Source of the DNA: UBA1412 sp964609795
Lineage (GTDB): Bacteria > Verrucomicrobiota > Verrucomicrobiia > Limisphaerales > UBA1412
DNA: 64,000 bases
Reading direction: 5' to 3'
Assembly (NCBI GenBank): GCA_964609795.1
Contig: CAZSTC010000004.1
Span: forward strand, 1-64,000
The notes under the pieces were generated by a model. That model searched no databases, was not told the DNA's origin, and saw nothing but the letters and a program-made list of their open reading frames with translations. The position numbers and the translations under genes are program-made. Of this stretch, positions 53,623-61,174 are shown in pieces. How positions within the stretch are numbered: the first letter of the stretch is position 1; each line of letters starts with the position of its first letter.

Positions 53623-53651
53623 TTGTGACAAGGTGTTGAAGAGGTTATAGT
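53623..53651 (+). promoter_or_regulatory. Candidate sigma-70 promoter of the GH140-like gene
   Basis: TTGTGA (53623-53628) and TATAGT (53646-53651) are spaced 17 bases apart, about 55 bases before the start codon at 53707. The -10 element overlaps the palindrome at 53650-53662. Confidence 0.45.
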
Positions 53652-53662
53652 GACTTAGTCAC
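53650..53662. promoter_or_regulatory. Palindromic operator candidate GTGACTTAGTCAC
   Basis: A perfect inverted repeat (GTGAC-TTA-GTCAC) overlapping the last bases of the candidate -10 element and the likely transcription start. Its position fits a repressor site, but no binding protein is identified. Confidence 0.45.
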
Positions 53663-53706
53663 GGAACTAAGATTATGTTTTTGATGTACTATGCGTTAAT
53701 AACTCT

Positions 53707-55125
53707 ATGAAGAAAATTATCTTATCAGTTTTGTTCGTTCTTGTATCGGGGGCAATCGGCCTATGCCAAAACTTCGATCCCTCGCAGAATCCGGTTCGGG
53801 TATCCGAAAATAACCGTTTTCTAGTGCTTCAGGATGAAGTCCCCTTCTTCTATCTGGGCGATACTGCCTGGGAGCTTTTCCACAGATTGAATCGAGAGGA
53901 AGCCGATCTCTATTTAACAACACGTGCCAAACAGGGGTATACGGTAATCCAGGCAGTGGCTTTGGCTGAGATGGATGGTTTGAACACCCCCAATGCTTAT
54001 GGATTGTTACCATTTGTAGACTTTAATCCAGAGAAGCCGGCTCTAAAAGAGGGGCCTCAAAATGACTACTGGGATCATGTGGATTATATCGTCGATCGCG
54101 CAAATGAGTTAGGGCTCTACGTGGGATTACTTCCCACCTGGGGAAGATATTGGAATGATGGTGATAAGCACTTATTCAACTCCAAGAATGCAGAGGCATA
54201 CGGACGTTTTATTGGAGGTCGCTATAAAGAAAAAGGAATTATCTGGATATTAGGTGGAGACCGTCCTGCTGATTCTGAGCAAAAAATAGAGGTTATCAGA
54301 GCAATGGCCAAGGGGATCAGAGAAGGAGGCGCTAAACAGTTGATGAGTTATCATCCCAGCGGGGCATCTGGCTCAGCCCAATGGCTACATAACGAGCCCT
54401 GGTTGAGTTTTAATATGCGTCAAAATGGTCATGCTATTAATTACCCAGGTCGTTATAGTAAGACTCTTGATGACTACAATCGCACACCGGTTAAACCCGT
54501 CATAGATGCGGAACCTGTCTATGAAGATCACCCTATAGACTTTAATCCCGATCAATTCGGGCATTCAACCTCGGCAGATGTTCGTAGGGCATTATATTGG
54601 GACATCTTTAATGGAGCATGCGGACACACTTATGGACATCACTCTGTCTGGCAAATGTATGATAAAGGGAGAGACCCGAAAAATCGTCCTCTAATGACCT
54701 GGAAAGAGGCGATCAACCAACCCGGAGCCAAACAAATGGTCTACGGAAAGAAGTTGATGGAAAGCCGGCCTTATCTGACTCGTATTCCAGATCCAGACCT
54801 CCTTGTAAAAGCTGAAATCGAATCCTCTGTCCCCGGAGCCGGCCAGTATCGCTTTGTTGCTACTCGAGATAAAAGTGGGACTTACGCAATGATCTATGTC
54901 CCGACCGGGCGAAAGTTCATGATCCGAACCTCACTCATAAGTGGAGCTAAGATAAAAGCCTGGTGGTATAATCCGCGAGATGGAAAAGCGACGGAAATCG
55001 GGACAATCGATAAACAAGATCAGATTGAATTTATTTCACCTGAGCCGGGAGAAAACTTGGATTGGATTCTTGTTTTAGATGATGAGGATAAACACTATCC
55101 GCCTCCGGGAGAAAAAACGCACTAA
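53707..55125 (+). CDS. Secreted GH140-like (DUF4038) glycoside hydrolase
   Basis: A 472-residue exported protein. A Sec signal peptide spans about residues 1-20 (KKIILSVLFVLVSGAIGLC). The DUF4038 TIM-barrel begins NRFLVLQDEVPFFYLGDTAWELFHRLNREEADLYL, and later shows IIWILGGDRP and PVIDAEPVYED, candidate acid/base and nucleophile carboxylates. A C-terminal putative collagen-binding-like beta domain runs from about 385 (GTYAMIYVPTGRKF...WWYNPRDGKATEIG). The family includes GH140 enzymes that cut apiose linkages in plant pectin, so a plant-polymer substrate is plausible. It is a single gene with its own promoter region; its base composition looks more AT-rich than neighbours, a possible sign of transfer. 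Confidence 0.85.
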   Translation: MKKIILSVLFVLVSGAIGLCQNFDPSQNPVRVSENNRFLVLQDEVPFFYLGDTAWELFHRLNREEADLYLTTRAKQGYTVIQAVALAEMDGLNTPNAYGLLPFVDFNPEKPALKEGPQNDYWDHVDYIVDRANELGLYVGLLPTWGRYWNDGDKHLFNSKNAEAYGRFIGGRYKEKGIIWILGGDRPADSEQKIEVIRAMAKGIREGGAKQLMSYHPSGASGSAQWLHNEPWLSFNMRQNGHAINYPGRYSKTLDDYNRTPVKPVIDAEPVYEDHPIDFNPDQFGHSTSADVRRALYWDIFNGACGHTYGHHSVWQMYDKGRDPKNRPLMTWKEAINQPGAKQMVYGKKLMESRPYLTRIPDPDLLVKAEIESSVPGAGQYRFVATRDKSGTYAMIYVPTGRKFMIRTSLISGAKIKAWWYNPRDGKATEIGTIDKQDQIEFISPEPGENLDWILVLDDEDKHYPPPGEKTH

Positions 55126-55529
55126 ATCCTTACGCTGTCGTCTAAGGTTTTGAATTAATAAAACTGGGCCTTGGAGAGCTACACTTCCATTGTTCATGGG
55201 AGAAGATTACTTCTTTCTATAAGCATCACTGATTCTCTTGAATGCTTTCTCTGCAAGGAAGATGGAAATAAAAAAGGACGAATGGCATGTATGAGATTGC
55301 GTGCCCTTTGTCTCAACGACTACATAAGGAGTCGGCCCTTATCCTATTTATCCCTGAAATGACAATGGCGCTTTGCTTTCAGTTTTACCCGTTCTGTTTT
55401 AGCTTACATTCTCATATTCAGAGAGATGCCTATTTTTTGGTGCGTCTATTTTTGAGGCAATGCGCAAAAAACAGCAGAAGGCGATTTATCATTTTACTTT
55501 TAGACTTAAAGCGGGTATATTGCACCGGT
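55126..55529. other. Intergenic stretch of about 400 bases, no gene recognised
   Basis: The frame of the next gene stays open upstream through much of this region, but the encoded sequence is hydrophobic and rare-residue-rich without features, so the ATG at 55530 is taken as the start. It contains a copy of the 16-base motif TTTTTGAGGCAATGCG (55449-55464) that recurs near 63812-63827 in reverse. Confidence 0.55.
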
Positions 55530-56240
55530 ATGCCTGAACGAAGCGATTCTGTAGATTATAAGGTCTGGGCCGTAGACAACGTTGTATATGGTCCTGTGGA
55601 TTTTGGTACTCTGGAAGCTTGGGTGCAGGATGAACGAGTAGCCGAAGACACGTGGATATACCAGATCAGTAAAGATATCTGGTTTAAAGCGAGTGATTTT
55701 CCTCAATTCCGGGTTTACTTCAATGAAGAAGATGATGAAGATGAGGAGACTAGATTGGAGAGCAAGACTCACACGGTGAGTATGGGGACCCTGAGGCGCA
55801 TTAAACTATTTGGTCTTCTGGATGACAATCAGTTGAAGCAGTTGGGAGATTTCCTTGAATACAGAAAATATCCTCCTTATTCGTTGGTCGTGAAGAATGC
55901 GACGCCTTCGGAGCAAATGTACTTTGTGATCGAAGGGGAGGTGCGAGTCAGAATTAATGTGGAGGGGCGTGAGTGCATCCTCTCGACTCTAGCAACAGGA
56001 GATTTTTTTGGTGAGCATTGCCTTTTTGACCAATCCCCGCGTTCCGCCGATGTGATGACCAATGTGGAGTCTGAGCTTTACGGACTAAGTGTAGCCAATT
56101 TTCAGAGAATGGCCACGGAAAGACCCGCATTGGCGACCAGTTTGCTTCTGGCCATCGGTAAAACAATGGTTGTGAGGATTCGCGCAAACAATAAAAAATT
56201 GGAAAGTATGATGCAGGTTTGGAGGTCATTCCGGAAGTAA
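55530..56240 (+). CDS. GYF_2-domain plus cyclic nucleotide-binding-domain protein
   Basis: A 236-residue cytoplasmic sensor-like protein. Residues 11-60 form a GYF_2 domain (VVYGPVDFGTLEAWVQDERV, with DTWIYQ), a small domain common in PVC and other bacteria. An acidic linker follows (EEDDEDEETR). Residues about 90-210 are a cyclic nucleotide-binding domain: FGLLDDNQLKQL, MYFVIEGEVRVRI, and the phosphate-binding cassette FGEHCLFDQSPRSADV, with Glu162 and Arg171 in the positions that contact cAMP/cGMP. No DNA-binding HTH is visible, so it is not a CRP-type regulator. It precedes the tandem thymidylate-kinase-like genes by 110 bases on the same strand. Confidence 0.85.
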   Translation: MPERSDSVDYKVWAVDNVVYGPVDFGTLEAWVQDERVAEDTWIYQISKDIWFKASDFPQFRVYFNEEDDEDEETRLESKTHTVSMGTLRRIKLFGLLDDNQLKQLGDFLEYRKYPPYSLVVKNATPSEQMYFVIEGEVRVRINVEGRECILSTLATGDFFGEHCLFDQSPRSADVMTNVESELYGLSVANFQRMATERPALATSLLLAIGKTMVVRIRANNKKLESMMQVWRSFRK

Positions 56241-56350
56241 GAGCCGATTAATACGAGAAGACTGAAAAAACGTGAACAAATGGATAAGCTCTCTGTGTGG
56301 TGTGGATGGAAAGAACCACTTAACTTGAGGGCATAGAGAGGGTAATAGGG

Positions 56351-57034
56351 ATGAATAAGCTACCGGGCAAGTCGGGATACAGAGGACGATTGATCGTTGT
56401 GGAAGGGGTGGATGGATCGGGCAAGAGCACGCAAATTCAGCTTTTGCGCCGTTGGCTTGAATCACAGCGATTGAAAGTGTTTTTCAGTCAATGGAACTCT
56501 TCTGAATTGGTTAAGAGCGCTACCAGCAAGGGCAAAAAAAAGGAGCTCCTGACGCCAACGACATTCAGTTTGATTCACGCCACTGATTTCGCAGACCGAT
56601 ATGATCGGCAGCTGGCCCCGATGTTGAAAGCGGGATACATCGTCTTGTGTGACCGCTATGTTTATACGGCTTTCGTGCGGGACACGGTGCGAGGCTGCGA
56701 TCCGTCCTGGGTACGTGAGCTCTATAGTTTTGCGGTGGTGCCGGATCTGACTTTTTTGTTCAAGGCCGATCTGGAGGTTTCGTTAGAGCGAATTCTCTCC
56801 GGAAGGCCGGAGCTGAAGTTTTTTGAGGCTGGTATGGATTTGAAGCTGGCGCCCACACGCGAAGAGAGCTTCAGGATATTCCAGGGCAGAATGTTGGAAA
56901 AATATATGGAACTCAAAGAGGAGTTTGGCTTCACCGAGATTGATGCCAACCTTACGATTGAGGAGCAGCAGTCGCAGGTAAGGAAGCTATTGATCAGCCA
57001 TCTGGACCTGGAGAAATTTGCTTTGCCCAAATAA
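56351..57034 (+). CDS. Thymidylate kinase-like protein 1
   Basis: A 227-residue P-loop nucleotide kinase of the thymidylate-kinase type. The P-loop is GVDGSGKST (19-27), intact. The DR-Y motif reads CDRYVYTAFVRDT (101-103 for DRY), unlike the DRYxxSxxAYQ of canonical dTMP kinase, so nucleoside monophosphate choice may differ. SRP-like FKADLEVSLERILSGRPELKFFEAGMDLKL matches a subgroup found in several phyla that is separate from housekeeping Tmk. The downstream paralog starts nine bases after the stop. Function: nucleotide kinase of unknown substrate. Confidence 0.8.
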   Translation: MNKLPGKSGYRGRLIVVEGVDGSGKSTQIQLLRRWLESQRLKVFFSQWNSSELVKSATSKGKKKELLTPTTFSLIHATDFADRYDRQLAPMLKAGYIVLCDRYVYTAFVRDTVRGCDPSWVRELYSFAVVPDLTFLFKADLEVSLERILSGRPELKFFEAGMDLKLAPTREESFRIFQGRMLEKYMELKEEFGFTEIDANLTIEEQQSQVRKLLISHLDLEKFALPK

Positions 57035-57043
57035 TGAGACAAG

Positions 57044-57901
57044 ATGGAAAGAGGAATGAAGACAGGTAAAAGAAATCCGAAGAGGAAACCACAGGGGATA
57101 ACGCAGGGGGTAGTCAACAACCCTCAGGGTTCACCCAATCCTCCCAGAAGAGCCAAGTCCAAATATAGGAATTATACGAATATCTTGTCCCTGGCTCCTT
57201 CTGAAAGGAAGTTTTATGGAGCCGGTATCCCCGGGGTGGATGTGCAGGGATTGAAAGGCAAGTTGATTGTAGTGGAAGGGGCCGATGGTTCTGGGCGCTC
57301 AACCCAGATAGCCAAGTTGGTAAACTGGTTGGAAGATAGCGGGCACGCTACGGTGCAAGTTGGCTTGCATGGTTCAACCCTGGTGAGCGAAGAGCTGGAA
57401 CAGGCAAAAACGGGCAATATTCTGAGCCACAGAACAATGAGTCTTTTTTATGCGACCGATTTTGCTGACCAGCTTGAGAACGTTATTCTTCCGGCCTTGC
57501 GTTCAGGACGGATGGTTCTGGCCGACCGCTATATTTACACTTTGATGGCTCGCGATCTGGTCCGCGGCATGGACGAAAAATGGGTGAGGACCCTCTATGG
57601 AATTGCACTGGAGCCGGATGCGGTGTTCTATCTCAACGTTTCTTCAGAAAAACTGATTGAGCGGAATTTTCTTAAGAACCGGACTTTGGATTATTGGGAA
57701 AGCGGGATCGACTTGGGATTGAGCCAGGATTGGTTTGAGAGCTTTCTCCGGTTTCAGAAATTAATGATGGAACAGTATCACAAGTTGCAAAAGATATTTT
57801 CTTTTACAATTGTGGATGCAAACCATAGCGTGGAGGTTGTTTACAATATTCTCCGAAAAGAAATAGAGAATTTAATCTCTCTAAAGAAAACAAAAATTTA
57901 G
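57044..57901 (+). CDS. Thymidylate kinase-like protein 2 with altered P-loop
   Basis: A 285-residue paralog of the preceding protein. The P-loop reads GADGSGRST (79-87), with Arg85 where the catalytic lysine is expected. The rest of the fold is retained: LADRYIYTLMARDLVRGMDEKW and YLNVSSEKLIERNFLKNRTLDYWESGIDLG. A basic, Gln/Asn/Pro-rich N-terminal tail of about 70 residues precedes the domain and has no counterpart in the first paralog. Loss of the lysine may reduce or abolish catalysis, in which case it could be a regulatory partner; this is inference. Nine bases separate it from paralog 1 and 15 from the ROK gene, so all three are cotranscribed. Confidence 0.8.
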   Translation: MERGMKTGKRNPKRKPQGITQGVVNNPQGSPNPPRRAKSKYRNYTNILSLAPSERKFYGAGIPGVDVQGLKGKLIVVEGADGSGRSTQIAKLVNWLEDSGHATVQVGLHGSTLVSEELEQAKTGNILSHRTMSLFYATDFADQLENVILPALRSGRMVLADRYIYTLMARDLVRGMDEKWVRTLYGIALEPDAVFYLNVSSEKLIERNFLKNRTLDYWESGIDLGLSQDWFESFLRFQKLMMEQYHKLQKIFSFTIVDANHSVEVVYNILRKEIENLISLKKTKI

Positions 57902-57916
57902 TATATATTTTCAATA

Positions 57917-58909
57917 ATGTCGGAAGAAAAATCTAAAGAACACTACTATCTTGGAGTGGATTTGGGTGGAGCCAAAATACTGGCTGGAGTATTTGGAGAA
58001 GATTTAAAGCTTCTGGGAAAAAATAAAATTCGGACTAAACCGGAACGCGGTTTTGAAGAGGTTGTTCAAAGGATTGCGCGTTGTGTTTTGGAATTAGCCG
58101 ACGATTTTGATATTAAGCCCGAGCAGATGCGCGGGCTGGGGATTGGGGCTCCCGGATCTATCTCCCAGGACGGGGATGTTATTTTTGCCGGAAATCTCAA
58201 GTGGAAGGATGCTCCGCTTAAAAAAAAGCTGGAAGAGAAGCTGAAAATTCCCGTTTTTATTGAAAACGATTGCAATATTGCTGCCTTGGGTATCTACCAT
58301 AAAGAGCTCAAGGGAGTTCCGGAAAACATGGTGGGGATTTTCTTAGGGACTGGCGTGGGGGCTGGTTTGATTCTAAATCGTCAGCTCTATCGTGGGTCGC
58401 ATCTGACGGCCGGAGAGATTGGGCATACGGTACTGGATGTCCACGGAGAAAAGTGCAACTGCGGCAACCGGGGGTGTTTTGAGCTGTTTGCGAGCCGCAG
58501 CGCTATCTTCCGGAGAATCGATAAAGCCATTCAAGCGGGTGAGAAATCGCTTCTGGCGATGATGAGCGATGGGAGAATGGAGGATTTGCGCAGCGGAGAC
58601 CTATTGAAGGCAATGAACCGGGGCGATGAATGTGTGCGCAAAGTGGTGGATGAAGCCGCAGAATACACTGGCATTGCCGTTGCCAACGTAGTGAACCTCC
58701 TGAATCCGGATATCATCGTCCTGGGCGGTGGAATCATAGATGCTCTGGAAGAGCGAATGATGCCGATTATTGAGCGGGTGGCCCGCGAGCACGCATTCCC
58801 CGGAACAGAAGATTCGTTCAAGGTGCAGTCTTCCAAGTTGGGAGATGATGCGGGGATCACGGGTGCAGCCGTACTTGCCAAACAGAAGCTTGAAGGGAGA
58901 GTTTTCTAA
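57917..58909 (+). CDS. ROK-family sugar kinase (glucokinase-like)
   Basis: A 330-residue sugar kinase that phosphorylates glucose or a related hexose. The ATP motif is GVDLGGAKILAGVF, the catalytic aspartate lies in FIENDCNIAALG, GTGVGAGLILN is the second phosphate loop, and the ROK signature with zinc ligands reads GEIGHTVLDVHG then CNCGNRGCFEL. The C-terminal VVNLLNPDIIVLGGGIIDALEE is also typical. Glucokinase is the commonest activity, but GlcNAc or mannose kinases cannot be excluded. It follows the kinase-like pair on one transcript, and no HTH domain is present, so it is an enzyme rather than a ROK repressor. Confidence 0.9.
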   Translation: MSEEKSKEHYYLGVDLGGAKILAGVFGEDLKLLGKNKIRTKPERGFEEVVQRIARCVLELADDFDIKPEQMRGLGIGAPGSISQDGDVIFAGNLKWKDAPLKKKLEEKLKIPVFIENDCNIAALGIYHKELKGVPENMVGIFLGTGVGAGLILNRQLYRGSHLTAGEIGHTVLDVHGEKCNCGNRGCFELFASRSAIFRRIDKAIQAGEKSLLAMMSDGRMEDLRSGDLLKAMNRGDECVRKVVDEAAEYTGIAVANVVNLLNPDIIVLGGGIIDALEERMMPIIERVAREHAFPGTEDSFKVQSSKLGDDAGITGAAVLAKQKLEGRVF

Positions 58910-59101
58910 ATAATCTTCCGTTTTTTTGATGCGGAACGGATTGATACGGATGAAGCCTCCGAATCCATCTGGCGAATTCGAAGGCTTCTTTGATTGCTGT
59001 TGCAGAGCCGTTTTTTTCTGGCCCTTGAGTGACTTCTCAAGCCGGGCCGCTTAAAGCGAGGCATCCGCCTCCTTTTTTCAGGATGCCGTAAGGTTTAAGC
59101 T

Positions 59102-59515
59102 TTAGGCCGTCACTTCGATTTTACGGGGCTTGGCTGTTGCCATCTTGGGGAGAGTTACCCTCAGAACGCCCGCATTCATCGTAGCCTTGATATTCTCCAA
59201 ATCGACGTCAGCCCCCAGCTCGAAGGCGCGCTGATAATCGCGTTGCAAGTTTTCACAGTGGATGAGTGACCATTCCGAGGGCGTTTCACTCACTCTGCCG
59301 GTCAAGGTCAGCACGTTGCCTTCCAAGCTAATCTGCACGTTTTCCTTGCAGACACCGGGCATATCCAGTTCCAACTCCACATTATCTCCATTCTGGTAGA
59401 TGTCCGCTCTGGGGATTCTGAACACCCTCTCCGCCTTCGGTGCGGGCGAGCAGTCGCAGCTTTGAGCGACGCTGGAGGTCACATTTACGTTCTTTTCCAA
59501 GTTCTTGTTTGACAT
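59102..59515 (-). CDS. Small heat-shock protein Hsp20, second of a pair
   Basis: An alpha-crystallin-type chaperone of 137 residues that holds unfolding proteins. The core includes RIPRADIYQNGDNVELELDMPGVCKENVQISLEGNVLTLTGRV, with the closing AGVLRVTLPKM, the G-V-L motif of the family. The C-terminal I/V-x-I/V motif used for oligomer contacts appears as RKIEVTA. The N terminus is cysteine-containing (CDCSP). It starts 28 bases after its paralog on the same strand; upstream AAAGGA is a possible ribosome site. Confidence 0.9.
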   Translation of the reverse strand: MSNKNLEKNVNVTSSVAQSCDCSPAPKAERVFRIPRADIYQNGDNVELELDMPGVCKENVQISLEGNVLTLTGRVSETPSEWSLIHCENLQRDYQRAFELGADVDLENIKATMNAGVLRVTLPKMATAKPRKIEVTA

Positions 59516-59543
59516 AGTATTATTCCTTTCTTTTTAAAATTAT

Positions 59544-60011
59544 TTATTCGCAAGAGACACATATTTTTTTGGGCTGCGGCTTTTCAGCACGCGGCACCCG
59601 AACCGTCAGCACGCCATCTTTGTATTCCGCCGTAACTTTATCCACTTGAGCCCCTTCGGGTAAAGTGATTGTTCCGTAGAACCGGCTTTGAGAGCGTTCT
59701 CTGCGGAAGTATTTAGGCTGAGCTTCATCGCTTTTTTCGCTTTTACGCTCCGCATCGATGCTGAGGACGTTATCCTTCACATTGACCGAGATTTGCTCGG
59801 GGGCTACTCCCGGGATGTTGCTTCTGAAGATCAGGTCGTTCCCCTCTGAGTAGAGGTTTGTGGAAAGACCTTCATCTTCCATTGCTGGGTTCGCTCTGAA
59901 CCCATTGAATGGGAATCCGAAGAGCTTGTTGATTTCAAGTCCGAGCTTGTCAAACGAATTGAAGAGGTCGAACTCATTCCAGTCATTCATGTTTTGTCTA
60001 GTTACTAACAT
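59544..60011 (-). CDS. Small heat-shock protein Hsp20, first of a pair
   Basis: An alpha-crystallin chaperone of 155 residues. The family core appears as NLYSEGNDLIFRSNIPGVAPEQISVNVKDNVLSIDAERK, the middle YFRRERSQSRFYGTITLPEGAQVDKVTAEYKDGVL, and the closing DGVLTVRVPRAEKPQPKKI contains the conserved G-V-L and the C-terminal I-x-V contact. The N terminus (NEFDLFNSFDKLGLEI) is the typical variable region. Its leader contains a hairpin at 60052-60077. Pairing of two Hsp20 genes is frequent in environmental bacteria. Confidence 0.9.
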   Translation of the reverse strand: MLVTRQNMNDWNEFDLFNSFDKLGLEINKLFGFPFNGFRANPAMEDEGLSTNLYSEGNDLIFRSNIPGVAPEQISVNVKDNVLSIDAERKSEKSDEAQPKYFRRERSQSRFYGTITLPEGAQVDKVTAEYKDGVLTVRVPRAEKPQPKKICVSCE

Positions 60012-60051
60012 AGTCTTTCCTTTCTCTTATCCAAACTTTTTTCATTTTTTA

Positions 60052-60077
60052 GGACTGAGTGTCCTTCACTCACGTCC
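60052..60077 (-). promoter_or_regulatory. Leader hairpin upstream of the hsp20 pair
   Basis: TGAGTG (60056-60061) pairs with CACTCA (60067-60072) around TCCTT, and GGAC/GTCC extends the stem with a one-base bulge. It lies about 40 bases upstream of the first hsp20 start in the transcribed leader. A role in heat control is a guess; it does not match the CIRCE operator. Confidence 0.3.
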
Positions 60078-60272
60078 TTACCAGCCTACCGGCCGGCACT
60101 CGACAGGTAATGAGCTCAAAGTATGCCAGAGACCATTTTAATATATTATAAGTTAATGAAATAGAATTACTTAAAATAAAAATGATTGGATAATATTGGT
60201 CTGCAGGAGGTTCTAAAAATGGGTGAACTAGAGACTAAATGACTCATTTTTAGAGACAGATATTTACGCTGG

Positions 60273-60290
60273 CAAAATAGCGCTATTTTG
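60273..60290. promoter_or_regulatory. Perfect 18-base palindrome CAAAATAGCGCTATTTTG
   Basis: Self-complementary over all 18 bases, 57 bases upstream of the TSUP start and about 260 bases upstream of the hsp20 start. The position suits an operator. The next bases are not a T run, so it is not a terminator. No binding protein is identified. Confidence 0.5.
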
Positions 60291-60346
60291 TCCCATTTAA
60301 AAATTCTCTTTGATTGATCCGTATTTGTAGTACCTTCTTTCGGCGT

Positions 60347-61156
60347 ATGGATATTGCATATTCTTACCTTCCCTATCTCATGGCAGGGATGGGGAGCTTT
60401 TTTATCGGGTTATCCAAGGCCGGTTTCGGAGGCGGGCTGGGGATGCTCTCGACGCCTCTTTGCGTGGTGGCGTTTGGTCCTAAGGCAGTGGGGATATTGC
60501 TTCCGCTTCTCTGCGTCGGGGATGTGTTCAGTATGTATTTTTACTGGAAAAAATGGGAAGTGAAGAACTTTTGGTTTCTATTACCGGGTGTCTTAGTCGG
60601 TATTGTGATAGGGGTGCAGCTATTTGGCCGTTTTACTGCGTCCCACTTAAATTTTCTGATCGGTTTCCTGGCTTTGACTTTTGTCGGCTTTCAGATTGCG
60701 CGCAAGTATATTGCTGAACATGCGAAGGCTTTTACGCCTTCGTATAAGAGCGGTGTGCCCTATGGTTTTTTTGCCGGCTTGACCTCCACTTTCGCGCACG
60801 GAGCGGGTCCGGTCGTGACGATGTTTCTCTTGCCTCAGAAAATGAGCAAAGAGATTTACATGGGGACAACCATCTTTATTTTTACATTTATCAATGCTTT
60901 TAAGCTTCCCTTTTTCTTTATCGACCAAAGCATTATCAATCTTCCCTTTTTCGCGCCCAAGGCCATTATTACGGCTGAAACATTGAAGATAGGTTTATAC
61001 TGTCTGCCTCTGGTTCCCCTTGGAGTTTGGATTGGTGTTTGGCTGAACCGGAAGTTCAGCGACGCCCATTTTTTCAAAATTATCTATGTGCTCATCGCTG
61101 TTGCGGGAGCGGACCTGATTTGGAATTCCCATTTTTGGGAGTGGAAATGGTTTTAA
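60347..61156 (+). CDS. TSUP (TauE/SafE) family membrane transporter
   Basis: A 269-residue polytopic inner-membrane protein of the sulfite/sulfonate/organic-anion exporter superfamily. The N-terminal half begins YLMAGMGSFFIGLSKAGFGGGLGMLSTPLCV, the TSUP signature G-x-x-S-K-x-G-x-G-G-G. The repeated halves are visible: a second copy reads PYGFFAGLTSTFAHGAGPVVTMFLLPQKM. About eight membrane segments are likely. The substrate is unknown. ATG at 60347 is chosen over an earlier in-frame start 33 bases upstream because it yields the typical short N terminus. No neighbour points to a function. Confidence 0.85.
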   Translation: MDIAYSYLPYLMAGMGSFFIGLSKAGFGGGLGMLSTPLCVVAFGPKAVGILLPLLCVGDVFSMYFYWKKWEVKNFWFLLPGVLVGIVIGVQLFGRFTASHLNFLIGFLALTFVGFQIARKYIAEHAKAFTPSYKSGVPYGFFAGLTSTFAHGAGPVVTMFLLPQKMSKEIYMGTTIFIFTFINAFKLPFFFIDQSIINLPFFAPKAIITAETLKIGLYCLPLVPLGVWIGVWLNRKFSDAHFFKIIYVLIAVAGADLIWNSHFWEWKWF

Positions 61157-61174
61157 GGAGAGGGTGACTCTTTT

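Larger units (their letters stand above)
53395..53706. other. Intergenic region upstream of the GH140-like gene
   Basis: No gene is recognised in 312 bases. The region contains two perfect short palindromes (53584-53597 and 53650-53662) and a candidate promoter listed separately. It separates the divergently transcribed NagK-MurQ and GH140-like genes. Confidence 0.6.
60012..60346. other. Divergent intergenic region between hsp20 and the TSUP transporter gene
   Basis: No gene recognised in 335 bases. It holds the hsp20 leader hairpin near 60052-60077 and a perfect 18-base palindrome at 60273-60290; the remainder is AT-rich. Confidence 0.6.

Noticed and set aside
55126..55529. Upstream extension of the GYF/CNBD gene or a small gene here
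   Set aside because: The frame is open but the encoded sequence is hydrophobic and shows no domain, and the ATG at 55530 gives a clean GYF_2 start.
60012..60100. CIRCE operator upstream of hsp20
   Set aside because: The stem TGAGTG/CACTCA does not match the TTAGCACTC-N9-GAGTGCTAA CIRCE consensus.
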